Positions 16,458-24,884 of a stretch of 26,944 bases of DNA are shown here, in pieces (within the stretch, counting starts at the first letter, position 1; the number at the start of each line of letters is the position of its first letter). A program made the translations under genes and the position numbers. The DNA comes from Syntrophaceae bacterium UBA2210 (lineage in GTDB: Bacteria; Desulfobacterota; Syntrophia; Syntrophales; UBA2210): assembly GCA_002327865.1 (NCBI GenBank), contig DCUQ01000017.1:1-26944 (forward strand), written 5' to 3'. Under the pieces are notes generated by a model, which worked only from the letters and a program-made list of their open reading frames with translations, searched no databases and was not told the DNA's origin.

Positions 16458-18026
16458 TTATTTTTTCTGTTCCGGAATCGAGTAGCACCGTTTCCAGAGG
16501 TCGAGATAATCCTTTATCTCCTGCTTCCAGCGTTTTTTATCCCACGACAGCGACGATTCACAAAGTTTTTGCACACGCTTGATATGCTCCTTGCCTCCCA
16601 TTGGCGTCAGCAATCCTATGCGGACTCTCCTGAGCAGCAGATCGGAGAGATGCCTGACCCGTTCGTGCTTCGCTGTAAAAGGCAGCTCCGCCCACAATGT
16701 AAGTGTTCCCGGGATGGGCACGAGGTCATCGGGCGAAGCGGTATAGACAAGTTCATGGGCGGCATTCTTTCCGTAGCGGCCGTAGAGTCTTCGCCATGTC
16801 TCGGCGGAAAGGCCTAAATTTTTTTCAGGGATCGTCTCGGGAACGGCAAAGAAAACAGGCTCCTGTTTACCGATAAAGCGAACCGGCGGGAGGAAGGATC
16901 TTGCCTCTTTGAGGGTATCCCATGCCATTTTGCGGAATGTTGTCAGTTTTCCACCCGTTACGGTAACGAGGCCTTTCTCCTTCCAGACAACATAATCCCG
17001 TGATTCTTCCGAGGGGGAGATATTGTCTTCACTGAGAACGGGTCTGATGCCGGCGAATGTCGAGATGCAATTATCAGCCGATACATCGAGGGAAGGAAAG
17101 AACGTCTGAATGGCTTCAAGCAGATATTGAATTTCTTCTTCCGTGATAAACGGTTCTTTCCGGATATCTTCCCCGTGATCGATATCGGTGGTACCGACGA
17201 GTACGGCTCCTTCCCAGGGTATAGCGAAGACCGGTCTTTTATCGCGCGGATGGATGATGGTTACCGCTTCATCGACGGGAATAATGGAGTGGGGAAAGAC
17301 AAGATGACTGCCCCGGAGAGGACGAAGATGCCGCTTTCTGCCGGTCGACGGGTGCAGTTCCTCTCCCCATACACCGGTAGCGTTGATGACCGCCCGTGCT
17401 GACAGGGTTTTCCTGTCGAGCGTCTCGGTATCTTCTATGATTACCCCTGTAACCTGCCCTTCATCATCGCGGACTATTTCCCGTACGGCCGTGTAATTAA
17501 GCGCCTGGACCCCGGACGCCACAGCTTCGTTGATCAGGCGCAGCACCAGTCTCGCGTCGTCGACCTGGGCGTCGAAAAAGCGAAATCCCCCCGCGAGCCC
17601 TTTTCTCTTGAGGTAGGGAGTAAGACTCGAGAAATCACCCGCATCGTAAAAACGGTGTTGCCGTTCATGGGCCATGAGATCGTACAGCATAAGACCTACA
17701 TCCAGTGTCCATTTTCCGGGCGACGCGCCCCTGTAAACAGGCATTAAAAAACCTATCTGTTCAACAAGGCCCGGCGCCTCTTTCAGCATGCGTTCACGTT
17801 CTTCGACAGAGGTCTTGGTCAGGAAAGGATGTCCTTCTTTGAGATAGCGCAATCCCCCGTGAACCAGTTTTGTCGAACGGCTCGATGTTCCCCAAGCAAA
17901 ATCCATTCTTTCCACTAGAAGCACATCGAGTCTCATGCGGGCCGCTTCTCTGAGAATCCCGGCACCTGTTATGCCCCCACCTACTACGATCAGATCCCAG
18001 TCTTCTTTTACATGTTTCAGTCCCAT
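16458..18026 (-). CDS. glpD: FAD-dependent glycerol-3-phosphate dehydrogenase
   Basis: The 522-residue protein begins [20 protein letters not shown], with the GxGxxG FAD-binding motif, then [20 protein letters not shown], a signature of GlpA/Glp[12 protein letters not shown] and [13 protein letters not shown] are further DAO-domain blocks. [10 protein letters not shown] and [13 protein letters not shown] complete the DAO fold. A C-terminal DAO_C-like helical domain follows (about 390-510). It oxidises glycerol-3-phosphate to dihydroxyacetone phosphate at the membrane and passes electrons to quinone. It overlaps the upstream regulator: the TGA stop and the ATG at 18026 are one base apart, so translation is coupled. 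A GTG nine bases earlier is the alternative start. Confidence 0.93.
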   Translation of the reverse strand: MGLKHVKEDWDLIVVGGGITGAGILREAARMRLDVLLVERMDFAWGTSSRSTKLVHGGLRYLKEGHPFLTKTSVEERERMLKEAPGLVEQIGFLMPVYRGASPGKWTLDVGLMLYDLMAHERQHRFYDAGDFSSLTPYLKRKGLAGGFRFFDAQVDDARLVLRLINEAVASGVQALNYTAVREIVRDDEGQVTGVIIEDTETLDRKTLSARAVINATGVWGEELHPSTGRKRHLRPLRGSHLVFPHSIIPVDEAVTIIHPRDKRPVFAIPWEGAVLVGTTDIDHGEDIRKEPFITEEEIQYLLEAIQTFFPSLDVSADNCISTFAGIRPVLSEDNISPSEESRDYVVWKEKGLVTVTGGKLTTFRKMAWDTLKEARSFLPPVRFIGKQEPVFFAVPETIPEKNLGLSAETWRRLYGRYGKNAAHELVYTASPDDLVPIPGTLTLWAELPFTAKHERVRHLSDLLLRRVRIGLLTPMGGKEHIKRVQKLCESSLSWDKKRWKQEIKDYLDLWKRCYSIPEQKK

Positions 18027-18027
18027 G

Positions 18028-18738
18028 TCATTCACCCTCGTTTTGTTTTTTCTGTTTCATGAGTGTATTCCAGATAACAATACTGTTTTCCAGAACCGAA
18101 CGGACAATTTTTCCCGTATCTCCCTTCCCCTGTTCAATAGAGAGCAGGAGCCGGCGATAGTAATCACGGGAAGATCTTCTCCCTTCCTCCAGATTGAAAT
18201 AATCCAAGGCCATGGCATTGAAAATAGAGGAGAAGTCGTTGAGGATAAGAGGGTACAGCGGATTTCCCGAATGCAGCGCGAATAACATATGCAGCTTCCA
18301 GTCATAACGCGCGAAGGCACGTGCGTCTTCACCCAGTCTGTCGGACCGGTCGAGATATTTCCGGAACACCCCGGGTGAACGGGATATGGCTAGACGGGCA
18401 ATCGGGGGGAGCAGAACGACCCTGAGTTCAAGAAGGTGCAGTATGAATCCTTCGGGAAGGGATTCCCCATACTCCGCAAGTGACCCCAGCAGGCCAAGAC
18501 CGCCTTCTTTCCAGTAATCGTTGACCGTGGTGGATTTTCCGTGACGGATCGTGACCCATCCCCTGGCTGAAAGCCGTTGAAGGGTCTCCCTGAGTGTGGT
18601 TCTCGTTACCCCTATCTGTTTCGCAAAAGATCTTTCGTCCGGCAGACTCGATCCGGGCGGATACGTGCCGTCGAGAATAGATGTAACCAACCGGCGTTCG
18701 GCATGTCTGGCAGGATGGAGAGGCTGTTTTAAATTCAT
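18028..18738 (-). CDS. fadR: FadR-type GntR-family transcription regulator
   Basis: The 236-residue protein resembles E. coli FadR along its whole length (239 aa). The winged helix contains YPPGSSLPDERSFAKQIGVT and TRTTLRETLQRLSARGWVTI (about 26-64), followed by the FadR wing motif RHGKSTTVNDYW. The C-terminal acyl-CoA-binding half includes ALHSGNPLYPLILNDF and DYFNLEEGR, matching the FadR_C pattern rather than the generic FCD type. FadR is released from DNA by long-chain acyl-CoA. It is the first gene of an operon with glpD and the FGGY kinase. TAAGG precedes the ATG, and a FadR-like operator lies 20-36 bp upstream, suggesting autoregulation. Confidence 0.87.
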   Translation of the reverse strand: MNLKQPLHPARHAERRLVTSILDGTYPPGSSLPDERSFAKQIGVTRTTLRETLQRLSARGWVTIRHGKSTTVNDYWKEGGLGLLGSLAEYGESLPEGFILHLLELRVVLLPPIARLAISRSPGVFRKYLDRSDRLGEDARAFARYDWKLHMLFALHSGNPLYPLILNDFSSIFNAMALDYFNLEEGRRSSRDYYRRLLLSIEQGKGDTGKIVRSVLENSIVIWNTLMKQKKQNEGE

Positions 18739-18757
18739 GCTGCCTTACCTCATTGGT

Positions 18758-18774
18758 AAGAGGTCATACCAGTT
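18758..18774 (-). promoter_or_regulatory. Candidate FadR operator
   Basis: On the minus strand the 17-mer AACTGGTATGACCTCTT resembles the E. coli FadR consensus (CTGGT followed by a GACC half, 17 bp in total). It lies 20-36 bp before the fadR start codon, where it would overlap the promoter. The consensus is from established knowledge; binding here is inferred. Confidence 0.65.
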
Positions 18775-18844
18775 AAAGGGCATAAAGTCAAGAACGCGGA
18801 TGAATCCCCAAAGGTTTAGGGCGAAAAGCCCTGTCTTATGGCGG

Positions 18845-19099
18845 TTATTACTCCGGCAATGAAACATAGCATAAGCCTGCCCCGTACTTGATACTTGGCC
18901 TGCCCCGTACTCGATACGGCGGCATCCAGATCAGTTCTGGATTCCGGTTTTTACCGGAATGATAATAAAAAAACCTGGATATTGGCCTGGTCGTCATCCA
19001 GGACTCCGATCCGGGACGGACTGACGGAGTTGTTCCTGATTTCAACGGAATGACATGCGCGAATGACGGTTTTGACATATATTATCAACGCAGTAATAA
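18845..19099. repeat. MITE-like mosaic repeat element, copy 3 (255 bp)
   Basis: The left end TTATTACTCCGGCAATGAAA and the right end, ATCAACGCAGTAATAA, are imperfect inverted repeats. Internal modules in order are: CTGCCCCGTACTCGATACGG; the REP-like GGATTCCGGTTTTTACCGG with AATGA; CCAGGACTCCGATCCGGGAC followed by GGAC...TGACGGAGT; and GAATGACGGTTTTGACATAT. The same order is found in copy 4. It occupies the gap between the divergent fadR and glycosyltransferase genes; the rest of that gap (18775-18844, 19100-19245) shows nothing further. Confidence 0.7.
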
Positions 19100-19257
19100 T
19101 CCATATCAACCAAAAGGATTGAGGAAGTACTAAAAACGAGCGATATGGAATAAAGGATAGAGAGCATTGAAAATTGGTATGGGAAAAATCCCGGCACATG
19201 GTAAGATGCAAACCGCATTCCCCCTTTCACCGGGAATATTTATCTTCGGAGCCTGTT

Positions 19258-20148
19258 ATGCGTTATCGATCAAACCTTCTGCCGTTTCGTGCAGTGATTG
19301 CAGGATGCGCCCGGAATTCCGCGCGGGATCTTCCATTCGTGCTGCGAAACATCGAAAGGATAGCGGGAGTTTTTAAACAAAGCCGGGTCGTGATCTGCGA
19401 AAACGATTCGGTCGACGGAACACTCGACATATTAAACCAATGGAGCGCGAAGACAAATCTCAAATGCCATATCTTATCGGAACCGTTACGCTTAAGGTCG
19501 CGGGTGCTGCGCATTGCGTGGGCGAGGAACCGAATCCTTGAATGCATCAGACTTCACGCGCTTGATTCTTACGATTATCTGGTCATGATGGACATGGACG
19601 AAGTCAATAAAAGGATCAGTTTAAGAGGTTTTCTGACCTCTTTTAACTATCCTTTCGACTGGGACGTAATGTGTGCAAACCAGCTTGATTATTACTACGA
19701 TTTTTTCGCTTTGAGGACGGATAAATACGATATAAACCCATGGGGTCCTGCCGAAAGACATCGATGGACTGACGGTACCGACCTGAGCCTGTGGTTTGAG
19801 CCCGGTGTCTCCGGCGGGAAAAGAATCCCTGTCAACAGCGATCCCATCCCCGTGTTATCATGTTTCGGCGGGTTGGGTATCTACAGGATGTCGTCGATCG
19901 AGGGAGTTACATACAAACCTGAACGAGTGTTGAATGAAGACGGATCGCAATTTACTCACCCCGATACAGGTATCGACGAATATGATTGCGAGCACGCAAG
20001 CTTCCACAAGCAGATGCGCGACAGACATGGAGCAAAAATTTACATCAATCCCAGGATGATCAACAACGCTAACCGTTATCATCGTTTTCTAGACCTGATC
20101 TTCCGGTTTTTCCACCTGCGAATTACGAAAAACGATCGTAAACAGTGA
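19258..20148 (+). CDS. Glycosyltransferase, CAP59/GT69 mannosyltransferase-like
   Basis: The 296-residue protein reads AVIAGCARNSARDLPFVLRN near the start. It has VVICENDSVDGTLDIL (about 44-59), an acceptor-side stretch RSRVLRIAWARNRILECI, and YDYLVMMDMDEVNKR (about 105-119), whose DMDE is a DxD-type metal and nucleotide-sugar site. This pattern resembles fungal-type alpha-1,3-mannosyltransferases (CAP59/CMT1, GT69) and related GT-A proteins. No membrane segment is evident. It probably adds a sugar to a surface glycan. The ATG at 19258 lies 7 bases after CGGAG; a more upstream TTG is rejected. It is not next to other glycan genes. Confidence 0.75.
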   Translation: MRYRSNLLPFRAVIAGCARNSARDLPFVLRNIERIAGVFKQSRVVICENDSVDGTLDILNQWSAKTNLKCHILSEPLRLRSRVLRIAWARNRILECIRLHALDSYDYLVMMDMDEVNKRISLRGFLTSFNYPFDWDVMCANQLDYYYDFFALRTDKYDINPWGPAERHRWTDGTDLSLWFEPGVSGGKRIPVNSDPIPVLSCFGGLGIYRMSSIEGVTYKPERVLNEDGSQFTHPDTGIDEYDCEHASFHKQMRDRHGAKIYINPRMINNANRYHRFLDLIFRFFHLRITKNDRKQ

Positions 20149-20184
20149 TCCGCATACGAACAGGAAAGCCTGCCCGCATCGAAT

Positions 20185-21567
20185 TTATTCTTCCTGATGA
20201 GCCTTACTTACTTTTTTCTTTTTGTAGTGCCGATAAGGTCTTTTCCCGGGTCTGAGTTTTTCTTTAGAGGCGGCTTTGTTTTCCTGAAAGGGGTCTTTCC
20301 CGATCCAGTGAGGGGTAATATTCTGTTTGCGAATCAGTTCGCGAAGTTTGGGAAGATCGTGCCTTGTCACAAATGTAAAGGCCCGGCCTCTTTTACCCAT
20401 TCGCCCTGAACGTCCCGTGCGATGTGTGTACTGTGCTCCGTCGAACGGCAGGTCCCAGTTTATCACATGAGATATATGTGTAAAATCAAGCCCCCTGCCG
20501 GCGACATCCGTAGCGATGAGGTAACGAAGCTTTTTTGTTTTAAACTGCCTGAATATGGAAGAACGCTTGTTCTGGGTGAGCCCGGCATGGATATACTCGA
20601 CGTCTTTATACTGTTTTCGTATATCGCGGAATAACTTATCAACCTTGTGCCGGGCGTTGCAGAAAATAATTGCCTGGTCGACATGTTCCTCCTCAAGATA
20701 TTTTATCAGTTCCTCTTCTTTCCGATTTGGTTGCAGATAGGTGAAATAGTGTTCTATGCTTACCGGCGCAACCCTGTTACTTATAAGAGAAATATATTCC
20801 GGGTCCTGCAGATAATCTTGGGAAAGTTTAGAGATATCGTCATCCATCGTCGCGGCGAAGAGAAGCGTCTGATGCTTATTCAGGATGCAGGACAAGATGA
20901 ACTCGATGTCTTCCAGGAATCCTTCCTGCAGGAGTTCGTCAGCTTCATCGAGGACGACGCATTTCACGTTCGACAGACTGATAACGCCGTCATACATTAG
21001 ATCGATAAGTCTCCCCGGCGTCGCGACGAGAATATGCACCCCATGTTTTATCTTGGCAATCTGAATTTCCTTGCTGAATCCGCCGAAAACAGCGAACGAG
21101 ATTACTCCGGCCCCGGCGCCTATTTTCTCGATCTCATCCACATACTGAAGACACAGTTCACGGGTTGGAACGATTACCAGACCCTGTATGGCGTTTTTTG
21201 ATGTATCGATTTTCTGAACAAGGGGAATCGAGCACGCGGCCGTCTTTCCAGATCCCGTTTCCGCGAGGGCGCAGAGATCCTGCCCTGAGATAATGATAGG
21301 ATAGGTCACTTCCTGAACAGGAGTCATTTTCTCGTATCCGATCTTCTCGATCGCTTCTAGGATGTACGGCGGAAGATCCAGTTCGCGGAATTTCATCTGT
21401 TCCTTCTTTCGAACTGCCGGGACTTCTATCTTTTGTTCGGTCGATCCCTGTTTTATTTCCTCAGAGGGGGGATTTTTTTCTGCTTCCCTCGTGTATTGCT
21501 CTTCGTGCCCTTTCGCTGAAAAGAGTTTTACGAGAGATCTCAGAATATTTAACAGATCGAGTTTCAT
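20185..21567 (-). CDS. DEAD-box ATP-dependent RNA helicase
   Basis: The 460-residue protein has all helicase motifs in order: a Q motif (FRELDLPPYI...TPVQ), AETGSGKTAA (motif I, near 102), PTRELC (Ia), TPGRLID (Ib), VLDEADELL (II), FAATMDD (III, with AAT replacing SAT), IIFCNARHKVDK (IV), ATDVAGRGLDF (V) and HRTGRSGRMGKRG (VI). An N-terminal, charged linker of about 55 residues and a Lys/Arg-rich tail likely bind RNA. It acts in rRNA maturation, RNA decay or cold response. The ATG at 21567 follows GGAAGG; the ATG at 21606 lacks a ribosome binding site. It converges with the glycosyltransferase gene. Confidence 0.95.
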   Translation of the reverse strand: MKLDLLNILRSLVKLFSAKGHEEQYTREAEKNPPSEEIKQGSTEQKIEVPAVRKKEQMKFRELDLPPYILEAIEKIGYEKMTPVQEVTYPIIISGQDLCALAETGSGKTAACSIPLVQKIDTSKNAIQGLVIVPTRELCLQYVDEIEKIGAGAGVISFAVFGGFSKEIQIAKIKHGVHILVATPGRLIDLMYDGVISLSNVKCVVLDEADELLQEGFLEDIEFILSCILNKHQTLLFAATMDDDISKLSQDYLQDPEYISLISNRVAPVSIEHYFTYLQPNRKEEELIKYLEEEHVDQAIIFCNARHKVDKLFRDIRKQYKDVEYIHAGLTQNKRSSIFRQFKTKKLRYLIATDVAGRGLDFTHISHVINWDLPFDGAQYTHRTGRSGRMGKRGRAFTFVTRHDLPKLRELIRKQNITPHWIGKDPFQENKAASKEKLRPGKRPYRHYKKKKVSKAHQEE

Positions 21568-21723
21568 ATATGTAAGCCTTCCCGCGCGCACGTTGTTTCC
21601 GTGCATAAAAATTCGCGCAGCGATCTATATATCACAACTTGTCATTCTTAACTCATGATTATCATCATGAGAGAACAAAAAAATCATTCTAATCGAAAAG
21701 TCGATTAAGACACTGCAAATTTG
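21568..21723. other. Intergenic region upstream of the helicase gene
   Basis: It holds the helicase ribosome binding site and presumably its promoter on the minus strand. A short inverted pair, CATGATTATCATCATG, occurs at 21653-21668. I see no gene. Confidence 0.4.
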
Positions 21724-21977
21724 ATTATCACTACGGCGATTAAACATATCGAATGTCATGCCGAACTCCGATTAGCCTGCCCCGTGCTTGACACGGGGTT
21801 TACCCCGTACTCGATACGGTGGTATCAAGGTCGATTCTGGATTCCGGTTTTCACCGGAATGACGACAAAAAATCCCGGACTCCTATCCGGAGCGGAATGA
21901 CGGAGTCGTTCCTGATTTCACCGGGGTGACGGGGCGGAATGACGGCTCTGACATATTATATTGTTACCGGAGCAACA
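21724..21977. repeat. MITE-like mosaic repeat element, copy 4 (254 bp)
   Basis: The left end, TTATCACTACGGCGATTAAA, and the right end, TTGTTACCGGAGCAACAG, are imperfect inverted repeats related to those of copies 1 and 3. Inside are ATGTCATGCCGAACTCCGAT, CCCCGTACTCGATACGG, GGATTCCGGTTTTCACCGG with AATGACGACA, a GGACTCCTATCCGGAGC block and GGAATGACGGCTCTGACATA. Length and module order are almost identical to copy 3. Confidence 0.7.
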
Positions 21978-22117
21978 GGATATCGTATGAAAGCGGAGCG
22001 CGGCACCGTACAGAGGTACATGTTACCCGGATAATTCTATTTTTTGTGTTTCTAAAATAATTCTGACATGATAGAATCGGTTGTATGTTTAAATCCATGG
22101 ATAAGGGGGATATAGAC

Positions 22118-22909
22118 ATGCCGCTGGTTTACATAAAGGGAACAACGCTTAACTACTGGTTCGACGGACCCGAACAGGGAGCCGTCGTTATGCTTTCTCA
22201 TTCGCTGGCATCTAACCTGACTATGTGGGATGCACAGGTTTCAGCCTTGGCCAGAGCGGGATACAGGATACTTCGATACGACACCCGGGGCCACGGCCAG
22301 TCCGAAGTTCCACCGGGACCGTATTCGATCGAGTTGCTGGCGGAAGACACCGTAAGGCTGATGGACGTTCTCGGTCTGGACAAGGTTCATTTCTGCGGCC
22401 TTTCGATGGGCGGGAGGGTAGGACAGATGCTCGGCATCCGTCATAGCGACCGTTTGCTTTCGCTGGCCATCTGTTCCACATCGTCCGACATGCCTCCGCG
22501 CGACGTATGGGATGAACGTATCAAAATGGTTCGTGAAAATGGCATGGAAGCCGTGGTTGATGCCACTATCGACCGCTGGTTTACAAAAGAGGGCCAGGAA
22601 CGCCTGAGTACCGAGGTCAAACGAGTTAGAAATATGATTCTTAAGACCGATCCGGAAGGTTTTTGTTCTTGCGGCGCGGCAATTCAAAATACAGACCTGC
22701 ACGACGCGATTGCATCCATCCCGACCCGAACTCTAGTGGTTGTCGGCGATCAGGATTCAGGAACTCCCGTCTCGGCTGCGGAGTTCATTCACAAACAGAT
22801 AGCCGGTTCGTCATTCGAGGTTATTCAAAGCGCAGCCCATCTTGTCAATATTGAACAATCTGTCGCCTTTAACAGAATCCTTCTGGAATTTCTGGAAGCG
22901 GGAAGATAA
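22118..22909 (+). CDS. Alpha/beta hydrolase, 3-oxoadipate enol-lactonase (PcaD)-like
   Basis: The 263-residue protein shows the alpha/beta-hydrolase core: VVMLSHSLASNLTMWDAQVS (oxyanion region), YDTRGHGQSEVP, the nucleophile elbow FCGLSMGGRVGQ (Ser near residue 96), the acid VVGDQDSGTPVS and the catalytic His in QSAAHLVNIEQ. The pattern, including MWDAQVSAL and ILRYDTRGHG, is that of the PcaD group, which hydrolyses 3-oxoadipate enol-lactone in aromatic breakdown. No other beta-ketoadipate gene is nearby, so the real substrate may be a different ester or lactone. The ATG at 22118 follows AAGGGGG, which favours it over the ATG at 22085. Confidence 0.87.
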   Translation: MPLVYIKGTTLNYWFDGPEQGAVVMLSHSLASNLTMWDAQVSALARAGYRILRYDTRGHGQSEVPPGPYSIELLAEDTVRLMDVLGLDKVHFCGLSMGGRVGQMLGIRHSDRLLSLAICSTSSDMPPRDVWDERIKMVRENGMEAVVDATIDRWFTKEGQERLSTEVKRVRNMILKTDPEGFCSCGAAIQNTDLHDAIASIPTRTLVVVGDQDSGTPVSAAEFIHKQIAGSSFEVIQSAAHLVNIEQSVAFNRILLEFLEAGR

Positions 22910-22923
22910 ATAATTCGCGTGGC

Positions 22924-22946
22924 CGGCACTTGTCAGACAAGCGCCG
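22924..22946 (+). terminator. Possible terminator hairpin after the alpha/beta hydrolase gene
   Basis: CGGCACTTGT, loop CAG, then ACAAGCGCCG forms a 10-bp stem with one mismatch, 14 bp after the stop codon. Only a short TTTA tract follows, so termination may be weak. Confidence 0.4.
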
Positions 22947-23027
22947 TTTACACGCGGGATTATGTTTCATCGAATCAAGGATATTCCCGGCGAGAAACGA
23001 AGCTTGCTTCATCCGTGTGAATATTAT

Positions 23028-23504
23028 CTATCCGAACATCGACCGAACCCAGATTCCGACATAATATGTCGCGACTATGACAAGTGCCGCTATCAGAAGG
23101 TGCTCCGAGATAACTTTCCAGGGTCGCATCTGTTGATCCCTGGCCATGTGAAAGCTGAGTATTCCCAAAAGGAGCAATCCCCAGACGACGCTCACGAGAA
23201 TTGCTGTCTTGAGCGGGCACAGCAGAACAGGCACAATGAATGTGAGCGCAAAGACGAATTTGAATAAAAAAGTGGAAATCGTCGCCTCCCATACTTCTAT
23301 GACACTGTTCTGATTATGGGATTCTTCAGCGATATGAATGCCCAGGGCATCGGAAAACGCGTCCGCTATCGCAATCGTTATTATACCACCGATAACGACG
23401 AGCCTGGACCCTGTGCCGGAGCAGAGACCTATCATCAATCCGAGTGTCGTGATTATTGCGGAAGTTAACCCGAAGCTGAGCCCTTTTTTTATTGAAGGTT
23501 TCAT
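23028..23504 (-). CDS. VIT/CCC1-family membrane protein
   Basis: The 158-residue protein starts MKPSIKKGLSFGLTSAIITT, the conserved first membrane segment of the VIT1/CCC1 iron and manganese transporter family. GGIITIAIADAFSDALGIHI (second segment) and the acidic AEESHNQN stretch follow. Three further hydrophobic segments complete a five-helix layout. It is shorter than plant or yeast VIT proteins because the cytosolic metal-binding helices between segments 2 and 3 are reduced. Metal efflux or storage across the inner membrane is likely but unproven. The ATG at 23504 follows AGGAAAG; a longer start adds a non-hydrophobic tail without a ribosome binding site. Confidence 0.85.
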   Translation of the reverse strand: MKPSIKKGLSFGLTSAIITTLGLMIGLCSGTGSRLVVIGGIITIAIADAFSDALGIHIAEESHNQNSVIEVWEATISTFLFKFVFALTFIVPVLLCPLKTAILVSVVWGLLLLGILSFHMARDQQMRPWKVISEHLLIAALVIVATYYVGIWVRSMFG

Positions 23505-23650
23505 GTATCGCTTTCTTTCCTGTCGGATATTTCTGATTCGGCACAAAACATCAGATTGTTATCTATGTGCCGTATCCTTCGGTTCTTACATGCCGCGACG
23601 CGCATACCGAAAGCGGAGACCATATACGAACCTGGCTGGCAGGGCAAGGT

Positions 23651-24601
23651 TTATCGCAATCTCGCTGTTTCGGCAAAACAACCGCCGCCACCTTCCTCTC
23701 CATTGTCTCCCGATGATTCCTCAGTACCATCCCATCCAGCCAATCGTGCCATCATCCACCAGAAAGCCCTCGCCTTGAGGTTACAGTTCAAGGGTTGGGA
23801 ATGCGCGCAGGAACAGGATACGCACAGATCGGAACCCGGATTGGCATTACACCACTCGATCGCCCAGTTTCCCCCTGAATAGTCACAATTGTCTGTCGCA
23901 CCAAGATCCAGGTAATCGGTGCCATCGGGATCGTATCGTTCGATATCGGCAAAGTCGAAAAGGATTTTATTATTCGCGATGCAGTAAGTTCTGATCTGCT
24001 CGTTTCTGATATGAAGATTGCCGGATGACCCGCTTCCGTCCAGGTGTCCTGTCATATAGATAAACCTCATATCCGGGTAGCCGGTTTCAAACTGTGCCAT
24101 CGTTTCCAGATAATCCTGAATATAGCTCTCGCCGGCAGTGGATACCTGGCCGCACCATGACCACATGGAGAAGTCGTAGTTACCGGTATCCGCGACCGCT
24201 TTTGTCCTGTCTTGTCCCGCGGTTCCATACCAGTAATCATTAGGTTCAATATAGGTCTCGGGTGGATTCCCGTCATAGACACGAAGCGCGGACGGATCTT
24301 CCTCCGGCGGCAACCCTTCGGTGGCGCCAGATCGTACCACGACGCTGTATTCCGTATGCTGTGATTCGAGACAGGCGATACCGGATGTTATCTGTGAGCC
24401 GTGAGAGGTATGAGCATAATGCAACGTCAGGAGTTTGGCCTGTTCCAGCCAGGTATCCGGTATCCGGCTTAAATCAGTGCAGGTGTGATCGATGATAACA
24501 GGTGAGTCTGCAAACGCATTTACATTCATCTGCGTCAGGACGAATACAAGACAACCTGTCACCAGGAAAATTTTCATTTTCCGTCTAAAAGAAGCCCGCA
24601 T
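23651..24601 (-). CDS. Secreted protein of unknown function with HTSHGSQ motif and Gly-rich CF tail
   Basis: The 316-residue protein has a signal peptide (MRASFRRKMKIFLVTGCLVF to cleavage after about AFA-DS). Conserved-looking blocks are LLTLHYAHTSHGSQITSGIA, FSMWSWCGQVST, MRFIYMTGHLDGSGSSGN and RAFWWMMARLAGWDG. Ser, His and Asp-rich blocks after a hydrophobic strand suggest an SGNH-like hydrolase, but this is inference. Ten or so cysteines fit an exported, disulfide-bonded protein. It ends GDNGEEGGGGCFAETARLR, resembling a degenerate CFI-box C-terminal tail (GGGCFIATA...) found on exported proteins in deltaproteobacteria. The start at 24601 follows GGGGAGG. Upstream frame extension is rejected. 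Confidence 0.75.
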   Translation of the reverse strand: MRASFRRKMKIFLVTGCLVFVLTQMNVNAFADSPVIIDHTCTDLSRIPDTWLEQAKLLTLHYAHTSHGSQITSGIACLESQHTEYSVVVRSGATEGLPPEEDPSALRVYDGNPPETYIEPNDYWYGTAGQDRTKAVADTGNYDFSMWSWCGQVSTAGESYIQDYLETMAQFETGYPDMRFIYMTGHLDGSGSSGNLHIRNEQIRTYCIANNKILFDFADIERYDPDGTDYLDLGATDNCDYSGGNWAIEWCNANPGSDLCVSCSCAHSQPLNCNLKARAFWWMMARLAGWDGTEESSGDNGEEGGGGCFAETARLR

Positions 24602-24884
24602 ATATACCTCCCCGATTAATCTTGTAAAAAAAGCAGAAAGTATTGGCATACGGCACGTTAAAAAGGGGCCGTATATGATGCAATTATTAGTTATGATGCT
24701 GATTGTCAACACATTTGTATGCGAGAGATGAATACACCGGAATCCGGTTTATCTAAAAACCGGCATGCCCATATTTTTGCAATGATGAATATTCCGTGAC
24801 TGAACGAGTGATTTTTAAATCTAAGAAAATAACAGGATTTAATTTTATGCGGAGGTTCCGCATTGTCTATACGCAAGCGACAGG

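Noticed and set aside
24847..24863. Hairpin ATGCGGA-GGT-TCCGCAT downstream of nagZ as a terminator
   Set aside because: The stem is short and no T-rich tract follows on the nagZ strand; it could be chance.
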